Assembly (NCBI RefSeq): GCF_017875325.1
Contig: NZ_JAGGMN010000001.1
Span: 744,001-808,000 of the forward strand
Source: Methanofollis sp. W23
GTDB taxonomy: Archaea > Halobacteriota > Methanomicrobia > Methanomicrobiales > Methanofollaceae
Length of the DNA stretch: 64,000 nt
Reading direction: 5' to 3'
The notes under the pieces are model-generated. The model searched no databases and was not told the origin of the DNA. It was given only the letters and a program-made list of their open reading frames with translations. The position numbers and the translations under genes are program-made. This document shows, in pieces, positions 28,903 through 37,734 of this stretch (positions are counted from its first letter, which is position 1; the number at the start of each line of letters is the position of its first letter).

Positions 28903-30029
28903 GGCTCTGTAGAAAACCTCTTGATGACTCTCTCTGCAGGGGGGTGGCCGTCCCGCACCCTCCGCGCGAGCGATTGGTGGCGGACGGCACTACGCTCTCC
29001 ATGGTCATTGATGGTGTCTTCCCGGCCCTATCTTCATCAGTGGGGGGTCAGGGGTGAGAAGATGGGGGAAGACCATGGATGCATGTGTGCGCTACGAAGA
29101 GGCGAAGGCCTCGAGAGGGAAGCAGGAGAGTTCTGGGATTACCTCAGAGAGATGGACCCTTTCCGCCCCATGGAGAGTCATTTTTTTCTTCGCACCTGGT
29201 TCGCACCTGGAAAAAAACGCATATGCCGCGTCTGATCAGTCAACCTGGCATGTGTGCCAGGTTTCCCCCCTTCATTTGTACGTTCCCCCCCTACACCCGG
29301 CCACCACGGGTGCCGGGTGTTCTCTGGATCGTATGCAAAATTCCAGGGGGAACTGTACACACTTCTCTCTCTGTACTCCTGTACCAAAATCCCGTCAGGA
29401 CTGAGGTTTTTTCCAGGCCGCCATCTTCGCGCCCGCCGGGTGCGAACCAGGCGCGAAGGTGCGAAGGTGAAGAGGTCAGTCAGGGGCGGCGGCGTCGATC
29501 CAGAGGCCTCCCTGTCCGCTCGCGGGAGACATGGTTGAAGACCAGAAGACACACACCGCCCGAAGAAAAAAGATCGCCCACACTTGGTCCACCGCTCTTC
29601 GGTCCCCGACCACTCACCATCGCGGGGGGTCCGGGGGCACTCGTCTCCCGGTGGAGGTGAAGGATCTACTTGCCAGAAAAAATTCTCTTGCTCTCTCTCA
29701 GGGCCGGGCGGTTGCACCCCCCGGCCCCCCCCGCTGATGAAGAGCGTCGGGGGTCCGCATCCCATCTTCACGATCATCACTCTGCCTTCCAACTCTCTCT
29801 TCATCCCCTGGGCCCGGGCGGCACTCGCCCCCGGCGAAAGTGGAGGAAAGCGTGATGACTCATCGTAGAGTTTTTCCTGTGATCTCGCGCCGGGAGCGAC
29901 AACGAAGTGGTGGTCCCCTGTGATGTCCCACGCGAAAGGGGGAGCACGGGTCCACACCCCCTGGAGACCCATGATCATGTTCATCACATATGCGTGAGCC
30001 AGGGGTTCATGCATGATTCTACAGAACCA
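28903..30029. repeat. Long composite repeat unit with an insertion
   Basis: The left end GGCTCTGTAGAAAACC and right end GATTCTACAGAACC are inverted. The right end carries a near-consensus type A hairpin (GCGTGAGCC-AGG-GGTTCATGC, 29991-30011). At 1.13 kb it is much longer than the other units, in part because a different 269-bp inverted-repeat element lies at 29189-29457. Whether it is one unit or several merged ones is not certain. Confidence 0.45.
29189..29457. mobile_element. 269-bp element with 19-bp inverted terminal repeats
   Basis: TTCGCACCTGGTTCGCACC at 29189-29207 is matched in inverse orientation by GGTGCGAACCAGGCGCGAA at 29439-29457 (18 of 19 bases). Further TTCGCACC-type copies adjoin each end, so the ends are small clusters of an eight-base motif. 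Inside are the perfect hairpin CCTGGCA-TGTG-TGCCAGG (about 29247-29264) and ACACCCGGC...GCCGGGTGT (about 29294-29321). There is no coding frame. It could be a non-autonomous transposable element or a cluster of protein-binding sites. Confidence 0.5.
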
Positions 30030-30061
30030 CAAAAAAGAAAGCGTTCGCCAGGACAGACAAT

Positions 30062-30259
30062 TCAGTTGATTTTTTCTTTGATGATATACCCCGAACCGCT
30101 CATCGCAATCAGGAAGATGACAAAGGCAGCGATATAAGCAAGCCCGGTCCCTTCTGGCTGCATCTCCTGGGGGACCACCCCTGGCAGGGCGACGAGGAGC
30201 ACGACAAAGAGCAACAGGCTTACGACCCCGGTCAGCACATCAAGTACACGCGCGTCCAT
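30062..30259 (-). CDS. Small two-helix membrane protein
   Basis: This 65-residue protein has two hydrophobic helices (about 8-28 and 38-58) separated by a short polar loop (PGVVPQEMQPEGTG) and a charged tail (KEKIN). It is divergent from the HD-domain gene. It is too small for family assignment, but the hydrophobic pattern and alternating loop argue that it is real. The 3' side runs straight into the T-rich tract and end of the repeat unit. Confidence 0.65.
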   Translation of the reverse strand: MDARVLDVLTGVVSLLLFVVLLVALPGVVPQEMQPEGTGLAYIAAFVIFLIAMSGSGYIIKEKIN

Positions 30260-30344
30260 ATACTCACCTGTTTTGCCGTCCCCCTATTTCTCTTCTCCTG
30301 ACAGGGCGTCATCCTTTTGCGGGGTCCGGGTCCATCAATTCCCT

Positions 30345-30893
30345 ATGGACCGAGACCATGCACTCGCCCTCCTGGGCCAGTACGTCACCTCAGAGTCGCT
30401 CACCAGACACTGCATCGCCACCGCCGCAGTGATGCGAGGGCTTGCCGAAGCCCTCGGCGAGGACGCCGACCTCTGGGAGAGGATCGGGATCCTCCACGAC
30501 ATCGACTTCGAGATCATCGGCGAAGACATGAGCCGCCACGGTCCAGAGGGCGCCCGGATCCTCAGGGAAGAAGGACTTCCCGAAGAGGTCTGTCAGGCGG
30601 TGGAACAGCACAACCATACGCTCTTTGGACCCTACACTCAACCCCTCGACCTCGCCCTCCAGTCGGCAGACAGCATCAGCGGCTTCGTCATCGCGTGTGC
30701 TCTGGTCAAAGGCGGGGCCGTCACCACCGTCACGCCAAAGACCATCAGGAAGAAGTTGAAGGACAAGACCTTTGCCGCCGGGTGCGCGCGGGAACGGATC
30801 GCCGCAGTCGGAGCACTCATGGACCTGACCGCCTTCTACCAGATCGCCATCGATGCACTTGCCGGGCGCAAGGAGGAACTCGGCCTGCGGTAG
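30345..30893 (+). CDS. HD-domain protein (predicted metal-dependent phosphohydrolase)
   Basis: This is a soluble HD-superfamily protein of about 182 residues. Its metal-binding residues are visible: His in LTRHCIATAAVMR, the HD pair in GILHDIDFE, His in SRHGPEGARIL and His in EQHN. The family hydrolyses phosphate esters, often of nucleotides, and this single-domain type is common in archaea and clostridia. The ATG at 30345 gives MDRDHALALLGQYV; an upstream frame from 30273 is unlikely. It lies 14 bases before the ThiN gene, so the two may be co-transcribed. The substrate is unknown. Confidence 0.85.
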   Translation: MDRDHALALLGQYVTSESLTRHCIATAAVMRGLAEALGEDADLWERIGILHDIDFEIIGEDMSRHGPEGARILREEGLPEEVCQAVEQHNHTLFGPYTQPLDLALQSADSISGFVIACALVKGGAVTTVTPKTIRKKLKDKTFAAGCARERIAAVGALMDLTAFYQIAIDALAGRKEELGLR

Positions 30894-30907
30894 GATTATG
30901 CCGGTAC

Positions 30908-31498
30908 ATGACGACGAGATCTGCTATGACCGGAGATGAACGCGATCAGGTGCTCAGGCACCTCGCCGAGGCGGTCGAACTCCTTAAAGAGGAGATGGAC
31001 CCCGCCCTCATTCCTGAGGTCGGGACCAACATCGTCTATGCCATGGAGAAGGCGCGGGAACCCGCCGACGTCGCCGCGGTCGAAGGCCGGATCGTCAGGC
31101 TCGCCGACCGGGTCCACCCGGTCGGCGTGGTCGCCTTTGGGGCAAGCGACCATGTGGCCAGGATCGTCCTGACTGCGATGCGCTTTGACCGGCGGGTCAG
31201 GGCGGCCGCAAACATAAGGTATGCCGACGTCCTCGTCGACGAACTCGTGGAGATGATGCTCGACATCAGGTATTTCGAGCGCGCACAGGAACCGCCGGGG
31301 ATCAAGACGATGGACTGGGGGGTCGCCTCCTGCTGCAAGACCGGCGTGCCCGACATCATCTATGACCGCGGGGCAGTGGGCAAGGAACCGATGATCCGCG
31401 TGCTGGGCGAGGACCCCATGGAAGTCGCGCACAATATTCTTAAACTGTCAGGACGCATTAAAGATACAAAATTGAGGGATAGGTGCGAATGGGAATAA
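30908..31498 (+). CDS. Stand-alone ThiN-type thiamine-phosphate synthase domain protein
   Basis: This 196-residue protein matches the ThiN (thiamine-phosphate synthase, archaeal type) domain. In other archaea that domain is fused to ThiD and joins the pyrimidine and thiazole halves of thiamine. Characteristic stretches are GRIVRLADRVHPVG, FGASDHVARIVLTAMRFD, AANIRYAD, TMDWGV and PDIIYDRGAVGKEPMIRVLG. No ThiD part is present, so it is a single-domain form. Some such proteins regulate transcription when fused to a helix-turn-helix. The ATG at 30926 is an alternative start. Its end overlaps the eS17 gene by ten bases. Confidence 0.85.
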   Translation: MTTRSAMTGDERDQVLRHLAEAVELLKEEMDPALIPEVGTNIVYAMEKAREPADVAAVEGRIVRLADRVHPVGVVAFGASDHVARIVLTAMRFDRRVRAAANIRYADVLVDELVEMMLDIRYFERAQEPPGIKTMDWGVASCCKTGVPDIIYDRGAVGKEPMIRVLGEDPMEVAHNILKLSGRIKDTKLRDRCEWE

Positions 31499-31683
31499 AA
31501 CCGACATATATCAAACACTTCGCGACAGATCTGATGAGAGCCCACACCGGCCGCTTCTCCGGCGATTTCGAGGAGAACAAGCAGGTCGTCGCTGAAGTGG
31601 CCGTCATAGAGTCCAAGTGTGTCAGGAACCGCGTCGCTGGATACATCACAAGGAAGCAAAACACTAAAAAGACATCAGCATAA
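31489..31683 (+). CDS. rps17e: Small-subunit ribosomal protein eS17
   Basis: This is an archaeal/eukaryal ribosomal protein of the 30S subunit, 64 residues. MGIKPTYIKHFATDL and TGRFSGDFEENKQVV are diagnostic for the family. The ATG lies inside the end of the ThiN gene (ten-base overlap), so its translation may be coupled; a GTG two codons earlier is less likely. dapA begins nine bases after the stop. Confidence 0.95.
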   Translation: MGIKPTYIKHFATDLMRAHTGRFSGDFEENKQVVAEVAVIESKCVRNRVAGYITRKQNTKKTSA

Positions 31684-31692
31684 CTCCTACTC

Positions 31693-32568
31693 ATGTTCGA
31701 GGGAGTTTATCCAGCGATTATTACTCCTTTTTCTCAGACGCCTGACCGCGCGCTCGACCTTGAGGGCCTCAGATCAAATATCGCATATTTGATTCAGGAA
31801 GGGGTTCACGGGATCGTCCCCTGCGGTTCGACTGGCGAGTCCGCGACTCTCACCTTCGAGGAACACGAGCAGGTGATCGGGGTTGCGGTGGAGGCTGCTG
31901 ACGGAAAAATCCCGGTGCTTGCCGGGACAGGATCGAATAACACCGCTGAAGCGGTGCGGTTTACGAAGGCGGCGAAAGACCTGGGAGCAGACGGTGCCCT
32001 GGTCATCAGCCCGTATTACAACAAACCGAACCGCTCTGGCCTGGTCAAACACTTCACCGCCCTGGCCGACCTGGACATCCCGGTCGTCATGTACAATGTC
32101 CCAGGACGGACCGGGCAGAACCTCAAGCCCGACCTGATCGTCGAACTGGCCGACCACCCCAATATCGTCGGCGTCAAGGAGGCGAGTGGCGACCTGGAGC
32201 AGGTCTCCATGATCATCGAGGGGACGCAGGACAAGGACTTTGCTGTTCTCTCGGGCGACGATGCCCTCACGCTCCCTATCCTCGCCCTCGGCGGGGCAGG
32301 GGTCATCTCGGTCGCCGCCAACCTTGAACCCGCGCAGATGGTCGCGATGTACGACGCCGTCAGGAAAGGCGACCTGGCCACGGCAAGGAAGATCCATTAC
32401 GAACTCTCGCCGCTCTTCAGGGGGATGTTCATCGAGACCAACCCCATCCCGGTGAAGACGGCGGTAGGGCTGCGCGGGATGGCTGCAGGGCCGGTCCGTC
32501 TCCCACTCGACGACCTCGATGCCGGGAAGACCGCGGCGCTCAAGGAGGTGCTGAAGTATTATGACTAA
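31693..32568 (+). CDS. dapA: 4-hydroxy-tetrahydrodipicolinate synthase DapA
   Basis: This lyase condenses pyruvate with aspartate semialdehyde, the first committed step of the diaminopimelate route to lysine. It has 291 residues with a TIM-barrel fold. Visible residues are the CGSTGESATL substrate loop, the Tyr in VMYNVPGRTG, and the Schiff-base Lys in VGVKEASGDL. It starts the dapA-dapB pair directly after rps17e, with an eight-base overlap into dapB. asd, which supplies its substrate, is 1.2 kb downstream. Confidence 0.96.
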   Translation: MFEGVYPAIITPFSQTPDRALDLEGLRSNIAYLIQEGVHGIVPCGSTGESATLTFEEHEQVIGVAVEAADGKIPVLAGTGSNNTAEAVRFTKAAKDLGADGALVISPYYNKPNRSGLVKHFTALADLDIPVVMYNVPGRTGQNLKPDLIVELADHPNIVGVKEASGDLEQVSMIIEGTQDKDFAVLSGDDALTLPILALGGAGVISVAANLEPAQMVAMYDAVRKGDLATARKIHYELSPLFRGMFIETNPIPVKTAVGLRGMAAGPVRLPLDDLDAGKTAALKEVLKYYD

Positions 32569-33322
32569 GGTCGTCGTCTGTGGCGCCCTCGGTCGGATGG
32601 GCATGATCATCGGGCGCCTGGTCTCGGAGTCCCCTGCCCTCGACCTCGTCGGCGGGGTCGATATCAGGGAGGGCTCATTTTATGGAGTGCCGGTCGTCGA
32701 GGCCGGAAAGATCGGGGAGTACCTTGACGAGGTGCGCCCGGACGTGCTCATCGACTTCACGGTGGCGAGCGCCTCGGTCGAGAACATCAAGGTCGCCGCC
32801 TCGCATGGGGTGGCCCTGGTCGTCGGGACGACCGGGTTCTCGCCAGAACAGCGCGAGGAGATCAGGACCGCCATCGAGGGGCATGTCCCTGCAGTCATCT
32901 CCAGCAATTACAGTGTCGGGGTCAACATCTTCTGGAAACTGATCCGCGAGGCGGCGCGCCTCCTCTGCGAGGGCTACGACGTGGAAGTGACCGAAGCCCA
33001 CCACCGCTACAAGAAGGACGCACCGAGCGGGACGGCAAAGACGATCCTTGAGATCCTGGATGAAGAACTCGGTTCTCGTCCCCATGTCTACGGGCGTGAA
33101 GGGATGAAGGAGCGGGAGAACGAGATCGGCGTCCACGTGGTCAGGGGCGGGGATATCGTCGGCGATCATTCGGTACTCTTTGCCGGGAACTACGAGACGA
33201 TCGAACTCTCGCACCGTGCCTATGACCGCGCAGTCTTCGCGAGCGGGGCCGTACGCGCCGCCGCCTGGGTACAGGGAAAGGGCCCGGGGATCTATTCGAT
33301 GGACGATGTCCTGGGGCTCTGA
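32561..33322 (+). CDS. dapB: 4-hydroxy-tetrahydrodipicolinate reductase DapB
   Basis: This NAD(P)H-dependent reductase catalyses the second step of the diaminopimelate pathway. It has 253 residues. The Rossmann start VVVCGALGRMG binds the cofactor, VGTTGFS lies near the nicotinamide, and the catalytic signature EAHHRYKKDAPSGTA (His-His and Lys) is intact. It overlaps dapA by eight bases, a sign of coupled translation. The next steps (probably DapL) are not encoded nearby. Confidence 0.96.
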   Translation: MTKVVVCGALGRMGMIIGRLVSESPALDLVGGVDIREGSFYGVPVVEAGKIGEYLDEVRPDVLIDFTVASASVENIKVAASHGVALVVGTTGFSPEQREEIRTAIEGHVPAVISSNYSVGVNIFWKLIREAARLLCEGYDVEVTEAHHRYKKDAPSGTAKTILEILDEELGSRPHVYGREGMKERENEIGVHVVRGGDIVGDHSVLFAGNYETIELSHRAYDRAVFASGAVRAAAWVQGKGPGIYSMDDVLGL

Positions 33323-33387
33323 CCTGACAGACCCATCGAAATCTATTTCTCTGCTTTTTGTGAAGATATATGTTGGAGTAATAGAGT

Positions 33388-33561
33388 ATGGTTGCAATTG
33401 TTGACTCTGATCTTTGTGTTGGATGCGAAACGTGCGTTGATGAGTGCCCGGTAGACGCCATCGCCATGGAGGACGGTATTGCAGTGATCGACAAGAACCT
33501 CTGTACCGACTGTGGGACCTGTGTCGACGTCTGTCCGGCAGAAGCCATCCAGATGGAATAA
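33388..33561 (+). CDS. Small 2[4Fe-4S] ferredoxin
   Basis: This is a 57-residue soluble electron carrier with two clostridial-type clusters. The motifs are CVGCETCVDECP and CTDCGTCVDVCP, each CxxCxxCxxxCP. GGAG lies ten bases before the ATG. It sits between dapB and asd and may be transcribed with them. Ferredoxins feed low-potential electrons to many methanogen enzymes, so a specific partner cannot be named. Confidence 0.95.
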   Translation: MVAIVDSDLCVGCETCVDECPVDAIAMEDGIAVIDKNLCTDCGTCVDVCPAEAIQME

Positions 33562-33784
33562 AATCCCATCTCTTCTTCTTTCGATCTCATCTCCTGATCT
33601 TTTGTGCACTCACGACCCTCCTCTCCCCGAGGGTATGGTATCGAAGGGCACGTTTCCTCATTTCACTGCATTTGTCAGAATCTATGGCCTATGGGCGTAG
33701 ATAACATCGCTGATAGAGAAAAAATTAAGAATGCGTTGCAAAAGTAACATTTTAATAAACCTTTACATATAGGTAAAGTCATCC
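33562..33784. promoter_or_regulatory. asd upstream region with an inverted repeat
   Basis: The stretch AAAAATTAAG...TTTTAATAAACC holds a likely TATA element. CTTTACATATAGGTAAAG at 33761-33778 is an inverted repeat with six-base arms lying seven bases before the asd ATG. It could be an operator or a structured leader that hides the ribosome site. Confidence 0.45.
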
Positions 33785-34801
33785 ATGATTACGGTAGGAG
33801 TTCTCGGCGCTACCGGTGCCGTTGGTCAGAGGTTTGTGCAACTCCTGGCCGATCACCCGTGGTTTGATCTCAGGGTGCTGACGGCCTCGGAGCGCAGTGC
33901 TGGCAAGAAGTATCGCGAAGCAGTCAACTGGCGTCTGGATGTGCCGTTCCCAGAGGAGGCGGGAGAGACTGTTGTCAGCCCGACCACCGTCGAGGCGGTC
34001 AAGGGGTGCGACCTCGTCTTCTCGGCACTGCCTGCAGAGATCGCAGGGACGGTCGAGGCCGAAGTGGCAGCTGCCGGTGTCGGCGTCTGTTCAAATGCCA
34101 GTTCACACCGTATGGACCCCAATGTCCCGCTCGTCATTCCTGAGGTCAATGCCGATCACCTCGGTCTCATCGACGTGCAGCATGACGAAGGGCGGGACGG
34201 GTTCATCGTCACCAACCCGAACTGCTCGACGATCGTGCTCACGCTTGCCCTTGCCCCCCTGCAGCCGCTCGGGTTCACCGGGGTCCAGGTGGCGACGATG
34301 CAGGCGATCTCGGGCGCAGGGTTCAGTGGTGTCGCCGGCATGGAGATCTTCGACAATGTGGTCCCCTTCATCAAGAATGAAGAGGATAAGATGGAGACCG
34401 AACCAAGAAAGATCATGGGGACGTTTGATGGTGCTACGGTCGAACCGGCTTCCTTCTCGATAAGTGCCTGTTGTAACCGGGTCCCGGTGATTGATGGCCA
34501 TACCATGTCGGTGTGGCTTGATCTGGACCGGTCCCTTGAGGAGATCAGACAGGCATTTGAGGAGTACGTGGCACCGTTCTCAGGCCTGCCGTCTCAACCG
34601 GCAAAGTCTGTAGAGTACCTGAAGCAACCTGACCGCCCGCAGCCGCGGCTCGACCGGAACCGCGGCAACGGGATGACGGTCTCGGTCGGACGTCTGCGGG
34701 AGGGACCGCGGTTCACGGCACTCGGCCACAACACCATCCGCGGTGCGGCCGGGGCGTCGGTCCTGAATGCAGAGTTAATTTGTAAGGAGAAGTATCTCTG
34801 A
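33785..34801 (+). CDS. asd: Aspartate-semialdehyde dehydrogenase
   Basis: This enzyme reduces aspartyl phosphate to aspartate semialdehyde, the branch point to lysine, threonine and methionine. It has 338 residues. [13 protein letters not shown] binds NADP, the nucleophile is the Cys of [11 protein letters not shown], and a conserved His lies in the C-terminal part ([13 protein letters not shown]). Its length and motifs fit the archaeal/fungal type. Alba follows after 23 bases in the same direction. Confidence 0.95.
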   Translation: MITVGVLGATGAVGQRFVQLLADHPWFDLRVLTASERSAGKKYREAVNWRLDVPFPEEAGETVVSPTTVEAVKGCDLVFSALPAEIAGTVEAEVAAAGVGVCSNASSHRMDPNVPLVIPEVNADHLGLIDVQHDEGRDGFIVTNPNCSTIVLTLALAPLQPLGFTGVQVATMQAISGAGFSGVAGMEIFDNVVPFIKNEEDKMETEPRKIMGTFDGATVEPASFSISACCNRVPVIDGHTMSVWLDLDRSLEEIRQAFEEYVAPFSGLPSQPAKSVEYLKQPDRPQPRLDRNRGNGMTVSVGRLREGPRFTALGHNTIRGAAGASVLNAELICKEKYL

Positions 34802-34824
34802 TTGAACATCGGCAGAGGTGGACT

Positions 34825-35100
34825 ATGTTGAAAGATAACACAGTATTCGTCGGAAACAAACCGGTGATGAACTACGTGCTTGCAGTTGTCACCCAGTTTA
34901 ACAATGGCGCAGATGAAGTGGCCATAAAGGCAAGAGGCAAGGCAATCTCACGGGCTGTCGATACGGCCGAGATCGCGATCAACCGTTTTCTTGACGGGGT
35001 CGCCAAAAAGGAGATCCAGACCTCGACAGAGATGATCGATACTGACACAGGAAAGACGAACGTCTCAAGTATCGAGATTATTCTGTCCCAAAACCCCTAA
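34825..35100 (+). CDS. albA: DNA/RNA-binding protein Alba
   Basis: This small abundant archaeal chromatin protein has 91 residues and binds DNA and RNA as a dimer. [42 protein letters not shown] is the family core and contains the lysine-arginine nucleic-acid face (read in parts: [17 protein letters not shown]). GGCAGAGG before the ATG serves as ribosome site. A T-rich tract (35114-35121) follows the stop. Confidence 0.95.
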   Translation: MLKDNTVFVGNKPVMNYVLAVVTQFNNGADEVAIKARGKAISRAVDTAEIAINRFLDGVAKKEIQTSTEMIDTDTGKTNVSSIEIILSQNP

Positions 35101-35111
35101 CAGGGACGTAC

Positions 35112-35121
35112 CTCTTTTTTT
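35112..35121 (+). terminator. T-rich terminator after alba
   Basis: The tract CTCTTTTTTT lies 12 bases after the alba stop, typical of archaeal U-rich termination. Confidence 0.5.
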
Positions 35122-35161
35122 CCTCGACCATAAAGGATATATGATCTCTGGTGAGAGATTT

Positions 35162-35626
35162 ATGAGAATGAAACGAGTGGTGTGTGACCTCCTGATCATT
35201 CTCGTCCTTGCAGCACTTGTGGTTCCTGCCGCCGCTACCGAGAACGGATCTGAATATCGGTGCGGGTATATGACCGTCCAGAATATAGAGATTAACCTGG
35301 TCAACGAAGATGCACAGGTCAATCTCACCTATGATGTCGACAACGGACCCAAGTTTCTCATTCATCTCCTTGGTACAAGCGACCTGCGCGCCAAGGTGCT
35401 TGATGTCGCAAATTTCGAGAATGCCACCATCGACGAGATCGGGACTGATCATGCCGTCCTCCTTGTGCAAGGGGCAGCAAAAGATTACAAGGACGGGACA
35501 TTCAGGTTCTTTGAACATAACTTCACGGTCTCTGTCCCTGAACTCACCGTGAAGACTCCCCAGGAACAGCGGGTATATTACAACACCACCCGGTTCCCTG
35601 GGAGCATCGGATATTTCAGGACGTGA
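35162..35626 (+). CDS. Putative secreted protein
   Basis: This exported protein of about 154 residues begins with an N-terminal signal sequence (MRMKRVVCDLLIILVLAAL...VPAAA) with a likely cleavage after AAA. The mature part is beta-rich and has several N-glycosylation sequons (NGS, NLT, NAT, NFT, NTT), in line with the extracytoplasmic glycosylated proteins of methanogens. No C-terminal anchor is seen. The family is not recognised. Its 3' end overlaps the convergent DUF373 gene by 11 bases. A start at 35141 is possible but lacks charged-hydrophobic signal logic. Confidence 0.7.
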   Translation: MRMKRVVCDLLIILVLAALVVPAAATENGSEYRCGYMTVQNIEINLVNEDAQVNLTYDVDNGPKFLIHLLGTSDLRAKVLDVANFENATIDEIGTDHAVLLVQGAAKDYKDGTFRFFEHNFTVSVPELTVKTPQEQRVYYNTTRFPGSIGYFRT

Positions 35627-36746
35627 ATGTGGGTTCCCCTGACCCGTTCCCTTTTTTTTCGATCCAGCGGTTGACCAGCGACTGGACATACACGCCGACG
35701 AAGGCGATAAAGAGTCCGGCAATCATCGAGTAGACTGCGTACTCGATCCCCACGATCTCCCCGAATGGGAACTCCTCGATCCTTGAGATCGAGAGCATGT
35801 AGATGCTGATGCCGTAGACGATAATCCCGATTGCCCCGATGAAGAAGGGCAGGACGATCACTTTGCCAAGGTCGACGATCTCGTGGAGGTATACATCGAT
35901 GATCTTGCCCAGCGAGGCGGTGAGACCGGCGGCGGTGAACCACCCGATTGCCCCGAAGGCAAATGTCAGGAAATGGAGGAGGAAGCCTTCCTCGATATAG
36001 TAGGCAAGGTAACTGTTGAGGCCGATGATGATCCCGACGATCACGAACAGGATCGCGGCGATATAAAAGACGAATGTGATGCGTCCCCGGTGCAATGCCG
36101 TCTGGAGCGAAGAGAGGCTGTAACTGAAGAACTCATCCATCCCAAGTCCTTTGAAGAGCAGGTACAGCCCGAGCGCGCCGACGACGATGAAGGTTGCTCC
36201 TTCAGGGCGGCCGATCAGGTATGCCGTCGCATAGATGAGCATCGCAAGTCCAAGGGGGATGAGGACCATCCTTGAGACCTTGGGGTCGTCGAGGAGTTTT
36301 TTGATGATATAATAGGTCCCCTCGAGGTTCGGCATCTGGGAAACGATCACCCGCTGCACGCCGCTCACCATCATCCTTGACTGGACGATAGGGAGAATGT
36401 ATTCGTCTTCCGCCCCGTCGGAGATGAGGATACAGGACTCGGCGCCTGTCGAGTCGACGACCTCCCTGAGTTCGGCGGCGATCTTGCGGTCGCCCTCGAG
36501 CATCTGCATGTGGTCGCCGGTAAGGAGGGCAACCTCGACCTGCTCGCCTTTCTCGGTGAGGGTATCATAGGTCTTGACCGCCTGGAAAATGGCGTTGACG
36601 TCGGAGTCTTCAGGGTCTGCAAGCCCCAGCGCCTCTGCAGCGTCCAGGCATGCCTCCCTCCCGACCACCGGGCTCTTGACATTGGCCTTGAACCCAAGGT
36701 CGTCGTCTCGATCGACGCAGAGAATGAGTGTCGTGCCGTCAGCCAT
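35616..36746 (-). CDS. DUF373 family membrane protein
   Basis: This archaeal DUF373 (COG2237) protein of 376 residues has no established function. A soluble N-terminal domain (about 1-150) begins GTTLILCVDRDDDLG and contains a repeated pattern of nucleotide-fold-like strands (VALLTGDHM, SCILISDGAEDEYI). It is followed by about six membrane segments (about 155-350) and a short charged tail (RWIEKKGNGSGEP). The gene stands alone and converges with the secreted-protein gene with an 11-base overlap. Confidence 0.88.
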   Translation of the reverse strand: MADGTTLILCVDRDDDLGFKANVKSPVVGREACLDAAEALGLADPEDSDVNAIFQAVKTYDTLTEKGEQVEVALLTGDHMQMLEGDRKIAAELREVVDSTGAESCILISDGAEDEYILPIVQSRMMVSGVQRVIVSQMPNLEGTYYIIKKLLDDPKVSRMVLIPLGLAMLIYATAYLIGRPEGATFIVVGALGLYLLFKGLGMDEFFSYSLSSLQTALHRGRITFVFYIAAILFVIVGIIIGLNSYLAYYIEEGFLLHFLTFAFGAIGWFTAAGLTASLGKIIDVYLHEIVDLGKVIVLPFFIGAIGIIVYGISIYMLSISRIEEFPFGEIVGIEYAVYSMIAGLFIAFVGVYVQSLVNRWIEKKGNGSGEPTFTS

Positions 36747-37734
36747 TGAGAAGATACGTTGTCTTCAAAGTAATAAATGGTTGCGAAAGGACAGAAAATA
36801 AGGGTTCTGTAGAATTGGGCATGATCTATGGGTTTGGGCATGCGTAATTGAGAATTATTCCCCCCAATGGCGGTGTGGATCCCTGTTCTCCCTTCTGCAC
36901 CTGACTTCTGGTGGGACGGATTACAGGCGATTGACGCCATCCTGGGGAGGGAATGCGGTATCGGTCGCGCCGGGGAGAAATCAGGGAGGGAAGGCATACT
37001 CAACGACTATGAAGAGGGGGTTGCGCTCCCCCTCCTCCTTTGATGTGGAGGTTTGGGGGAGCGGCCAGGCCTCCGCAAAGAATGCCATCTTGAGGATCTC
37101 TACAGAGTCCTTCTTTTTCAAGGTCGCTCTCGCTCGCGGTCACTGGCCACAGGGGCGAAGATCGATCTGGAGAGGCGAAGATGGTGCAAGAGTGCTGTTT
37201 CATTGCCTCGTCGCTGTCCCCCCCCTCTTTGACGTGGGCAAATCATTCATAAGGCGTTTCTATCCTCTTCATATCATTCCAGAAAGATGATCTTCAGGAT
37301 CATTTTCATGGTCAATTCTCACTCGTTTCCGGCACGAAGGGGCCTCGATCGCCTTTCCGCATCGATCGTGCCAGGATGAAGTTGGATCGGGAAGGCACAA
37401 TCGATGAATCTGAAGAGGGATGTGCCGCGCACCACTCATCGCTCGCGCGGGGGTGCGGCGGTCGCAGTCCCCTTGCCGTAGGGGGCATCCAGGGGATTTC
37501 TACAGTCGTTCCTCTCTCTTCTGTGAGAATTTGAGGAGAGCGATGATGGCGAAGATACTCGCACGCCTTCGTCATGGCCTCTGGATCTATTCGCCTCCCC
37601 TATCTTCCGGGTGGAGACCTGCAGCTTGATTCGGGAGGGTCCAGACCGAGGGGAGCTCCGGGATATGGGCAATGCGATGCCTGAAGCATGCGTTCGCCTT
37701 ATGTGTGGATGCGATACGGTAAAAAAAAGGGATA
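36747..37734. repeat. Gene-free stretch with repeat modules
   Basis: No gene is supported. A unit with ends GGTTCTGTAGAA (36803) and TCTACAGAGTCC (to 37110) contains a degenerate reversed type A hairpin at 36802-36852. Further fragments lie at 37270-37310 (GATGATCTTCAGGATCATTTTCATGG) and 37490-37510 (GGGGATTTCTACAG). The piece before 37735 (AAAAAAAAGGG) forms the T-rich 3' side of the coiled-coil gene on the minus strand. Confidence 0.55.

Larger units (their letters stand above)
28285..30061. repeat. 1.78-kb gene-free stretch with nested repeat elements
   Basis: No gene is supported; long frames here (for example minus 29178-30032) read through repeat modules on both strands. The stretch holds the short element 28441-28631, a reversed type A hairpin at 28653-28690, and a larger unit from 28903 to 30029 that contains the unrelated inverted-repeat element 29189-29457. 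GC-rich palindromes lie at 28540-28580, 29625-29650 and 29810-29835. Confidence 0.6.

Noticed and set aside
29178-30032. 284-codon minus-strand frame in the region after priL
   Set aside because: It runs through several repeat modules, including both ends of the inverted-repeat element, and has the composition of GC-rich palindromes, not of a protein.
30317-30907. Fusion of the HD and ThiN frames into one protein of 393 residues
   Set aside because: The long frame before 30908 overlaps the HD gene in another phase and has shadow composition; only the part after 30908 has ThiN features.
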